Shown here: one piece after another, positions 13,808 to 15,183 of the stretch
Layout of the letters: each line of letters begins with the position of its first letter
Position numbering within the stretch: the stretch's first letter is position 1
NCBI GenBank assembly: GCA_964437425.1
Contig: CAYTGO010000071.1
Coordinates: 1-15,183 of the forward strand
Source: Scalindua sp964437425
GTDB taxonomy: Bacteria > Planctomycetota > Brocadiia > Brocadiales > Scalinduaceae
DNA length: 15,183 nt
Reading direction: 5' to 3'
The notes under the pieces: model-generated
The model's database searches: none
What the model saw: the letters and a program-made list of their open reading frames with translations, nothing else
What the model was told of the DNA's origin: nothing
Translations under genes and position numbers: made by a program

Positions 13808-13813
13808 CTCCTT
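13808..13813 (-). promoter_or_regulatory. Ribosome binding site of the ferritin-like gene
   Basis: AAGGAG on the minus strand lies 7 bases before ATG 13800. It directly abuts the 3' arm of the hairpin at 13814-13833. Confidence 0.7.
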
Positions 13814-13833
13814 AGGGTCCATTCGAGGACCCT
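13814..13833 (-). promoter_or_regulatory. Intercistronic hairpin before the ferritin-like gene
   Basis: A perfect 7-bp stem (AGGGTCC with GGACCCT) and a 6-base loop lie in the 42-base gap after the pterin dehydratase stop. In mRNA the stem ends exactly where the AAGGAG ribosome binding site begins. No U-tract follows, so it is not a standard terminator. It may stabilise the downstream message or tune translation. Confidence 0.5.
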
Positions 13834-13842
13834 TAATGATTT

Positions 13843-14172
13843 CTAGCTAACAGGAATTTCATCGATCTTTGCGGCAAGAATGAAATCACTTTCTGTCAAG
13901 CCGTCAATCTTGTGAGTACACATGGTAATGCTGACTTTCCCCCATGTAAGAAAAATATCGGGATGATGCCCCTGCGCTTCCGCAATATCTCCTACCTTGT
14001 TTACAAAGGCAAGTGCCTTTACAAAGTTGGAAAACTTGTATGTCTTAGTAATATGATGTTCTTCAACCACATCCCATCCGTCCAACTGTTTTTCAAGTGT
14101 CTCTAACTCCTCACCTTTTAAAGGTGGTACTCCCCCTTTACAGGGTACACACTCTTTTTTGGAAAGTGACAT
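13843..14172 (-). CDS. Pterin-4a-carbinolamine dehydratase (4a-hydroxytetrahydrobiopterin dehydratase)
   Basis: A 109-residue cytoplasmic enzyme that dehydrates 4a-hydroxytetrahydropterin, recycling the pterin cofactor after aromatic amino-acid hydroxylation. The family's active-site pattern is complete: Glu65, His69-His70-Pro71 in EAQGHHP, Trp77, His87 in CTHK and Asp96. The N-terminal C8-x-x-C11 followed by GG is common in bacterial members. Start is ATG 14172 with GGAG upstream at a spacing of about 8. No phenylalanine hydroxylase is in the window, so the role may be general pterin (for example molybdopterin-related) housekeeping. It follows the elyC-like gene by 28 bases. Confidence 0.93.
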   Translation of the reverse strand: MSLSKKECVPCKGGVPPLKGEELETLEKQLDGWDVVEEHHITKTYKFSNFVKALAFVNKVGDIAEAQGHHPDIFLTWGKVSITMCTHKIDGLTESDFILAAKIDEIPVS

Positions 14173-14200
14173 CTTCGACTCCTTTCGTAAATAACCGGCC

Positions 14201-14998
14201 CTACTGCTGGCCTCTGAGTTTTGCCCAGGTCAACCCTAAATATTCATGAATTGCCAGTTCCGCATTTCGAATGCTACCTGTTCCTGGGAAGAGAAAAGTC
14301 GGGCTTAATCTTTGTCTATCTTTGACGCGATGGCCAATAGGAGATGGGATAGGATTCATGCCAAGCTTTTTAAACAGGACCATTGATCTGGGTATATGTG
14401 AAGCTGTAGTTACCAATACAAATGGCTCTTTGCCAACTATAGGCTTAATAAACAGTGCTTCATCTTTGGTATCTTGTGATTTGGATTCAAGAATTATATC
14501 TCTTTCAGGCACTCCTATTTCCCTGGCAACACGCGCCATTATTTCCGCCTCTGAAACCGGATCAAATACAGCGCCTCCCGACAAAAGAAGCTTTGCACCC
14601 GGATGTTTTTTATATATTCGGATTCCTTCTATTAGCCTGACCAGTGAACTTTCGCCTATCTGGCTTATTGGTGGTAATTCAGGATCTGAGGTGTGCCCTC
14701 CTCCGAGAACTACAACAAATTTTATTGCAGATTCGTCCTCTGTTTCTTGCACTGCAGATGAGCTCTTTGTTTCAAACGTATCATATTTCCTTTCAAGTGG
14801 CCGAAGAAGCCTGTTTGTAACAATGCTATAGCTGAACAGAGTCAAGATAACCAAACCAACCGACACCACTATCTTTCCCGCTCTCTGTTTAGTCGTAAAC
14901 CACAACAGGTATAGACCCAGAAAAGAGAGCAATAGACTTAAAGGCAGGGGATATAAAAAGGCTGAAATAATCTTCTTAAGAATAAACATTGAATTCAT
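14201..14998 (-). CDS. elyC: ElyC/SanA/YdcF family envelope protein (DUF218)
   Basis: A 265-residue membrane protein. Two N-terminal hydrophobic segments lie at about 13-33 and 41-61, followed by NRLLRPLE and a soluble DUF218 domain (about 90-260), probably periplasmic. In the domain, VVVLGGGHTSD at about 94-104, SLVRLIEGIRIYKKHPGAKLLLSGG, ARVAREIGVPERDIILE and VTTASHIPRSM are characteristic. Order and length match E. coli ElyC (about 259 residues), which supports envelope integrity by affecting undecaprenyl-phosphate lipid carrier use. Closer relation to ElyC than to YdcF or SanA is judged from the double-membrane start. Start is ATG 14998; an internal ATG at 14989 is an alternative, and neither has a clear ribosome binding site. 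It is the first gene of the four-gene minus-strand cluster. Confidence 0.85.
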   Translation of the reverse strand: MNSMFILKKIISAFLYPLPLSLLLSFLGLYLLWFTTKQRAGKIVVSVGLVILTLFSYSIVTNRLLRPLERKYDTFETKSSSAVQETEDESAIKFVVVLGGGHTSDPELPPISQIGESSLVRLIEGIRIYKKHPGAKLLLSGGAVFDPVSEAEIMARVAREIGVPERDIILESKSQDTKDEALFIKPIVGKEPFVLVTTASHIPRSMVLFKKLGMNPIPSPIGHRVKDRQRLSPTFLFPGTGSIRNAELAIHEYLGLTWAKLRGQQ

Positions 14999-15079
14999 AC
15001 TAATGCTAACTATTTACAAAATCAATACTTATTTCCAATAATGTTCTCTCATAATCGTACCACATTCATGGGTTACAAC

Positions 15080-15108
15080 TTGACATTACATGATGGCAGG
15101 TGTATTTT
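15080..15108 (+). promoter_or_regulatory. Near-consensus sigma70 promoter reading right
   Basis: A perfect -35 TTGACA at 15080-15085 is followed by 17 bases and TATTTT at 15103-15108. The expected start is near 15115. It points to a gene that begins at the right edge, divergent from elyC. The 173 bases between elyC and ATG 15172 hold this promoter, the hairpin at 15125-15143 and no other gene that I see. Confidence 0.6.
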
Positions 15109-15124
15109 AAGAAACCATTAAAAG

Positions 15125-15143
15125 TCGAGGTGATCTGCCTCGA
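15125..15143 (+). promoter_or_regulatory. Hairpin in the 5' leader of the right-edge gene
   Basis: TCGAGG at 15125-15130 pairs with CCTCGA at 15138-15143 around a 7-base loop. It would lie about 10 bases into the predicted transcript. A protective 5' stem or an operator is possible. Read in the other direction it is followed by CTTTTAAT, a poor terminator tract. Confidence 0.4.
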
Positions 15144-15171
15144 AAGAAACCGTGTATTTAAGGAAAGTAAG

Positions 15172-15183
15172 ATGCCTTTTTCA
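15172..15183 (+). CDS. Start of an unidentified gene at the right edge
   Basis: ATG at 15172 is preceded by AAGGA at 15160-15164 with a 7-base spacing and by a good promoter at 15080-15108. Only four codons (M-P-F-S) are in the window, so the product cannot be named. The call rests on the promoter and ribosome binding site alone. Confidence 0.4.

Noticed and set aside
1..15183. Search for tRNA, rRNA, CRISPR repeats, transposases, integrases, toxin-antitoxin pairs or defence genes
   Set aside because: None seen. All sizeable genes are housekeeping or metabolic types, and the gaps are too short to hide mobile elements.

Overview
The window is bacterial chromosome of moderately low G+C, roughly 40% by eye, and densely packed with genes. 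It shows no rRNA, tRNA, CRISPR array or insertion sequence. The contents point to an anaerobic or microaerophilic Gram-negative-type bacterium. The oxygen/NO-reducing flavodiiron protein and rubrerythrin-like protein suggest the lifestyle; the ElyC envelope protein suggests the cell type. A eukaryote-like (UAP1-type) UDP-sugar pyrophosphorylase together with glucosylglycerate genes would fit a planctomycete, perhaps a low-G+C anammox relative such as Scalindua. That placement is a guess from gene content; no phylogenetic marker was compared.

Layout. (1) 1-9730, all on the minus strand. Read in the direction of transcription: a ComEA-like helix-hairpin-helix protein, an AI-2E family membrane protein, uvrB, nadC, gpgP, gpgS, a flavodiiron protein, a class II glycerate kinase, and the first 58 codons of a PAS-domain sensor that runs off the left edge. 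Most gaps are 20-100 bases, so several genes may share transcripts. (2) 9731-9917, a divergent control region with a degenerate octamer repeat and a good sigma70-type promoter. (3) 9918-13068, plus strand: the UDP-sugar pyrophosphorylase and pgi, 34 bases apart. (4) 13084-14998, minus strand: elyC-like gene, pterin-4a-carbinolamine dehydratase, a ferritin-like protein and a 72-residue unknown protein, with gaps of 27-42 bases and strong ribosome binding sites on three of the four. (5) 14999-15183: a control region with a near-consensus rightward promoter, a hairpin leader and a ribosome binding site before an ATG at 15172, so another gene starts at the right edge.

How the genes fit together. 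gpgS and gpgP form the two-step route to glucosylglycerate, a compatible solute: NDP-glucose + 3-phosphoglycerate gives glucosyl-3-phosphoglycerate, which is then dephosphorylated. The glycerate kinase just downstream could recycle glycerate released from this solute. Pgi and, if it accepts glucose-1-phosphate, the UDP-sugar pyrophosphorylase could supply precursors. A phosphoglucomutase is missing from the window, and the sugar-nucleotide genes are in a separate transcription unit. Uncommon points are the structured leader between gpgP and gpgS, a degenerate 8-base tandem repeat at two promoter-side positions, and a probable leaderless start on the pyrophosphorylase gene. I see no obviously new defence or mobile system; the best lead is the glucosylglycerate locus and its noncoding elements.
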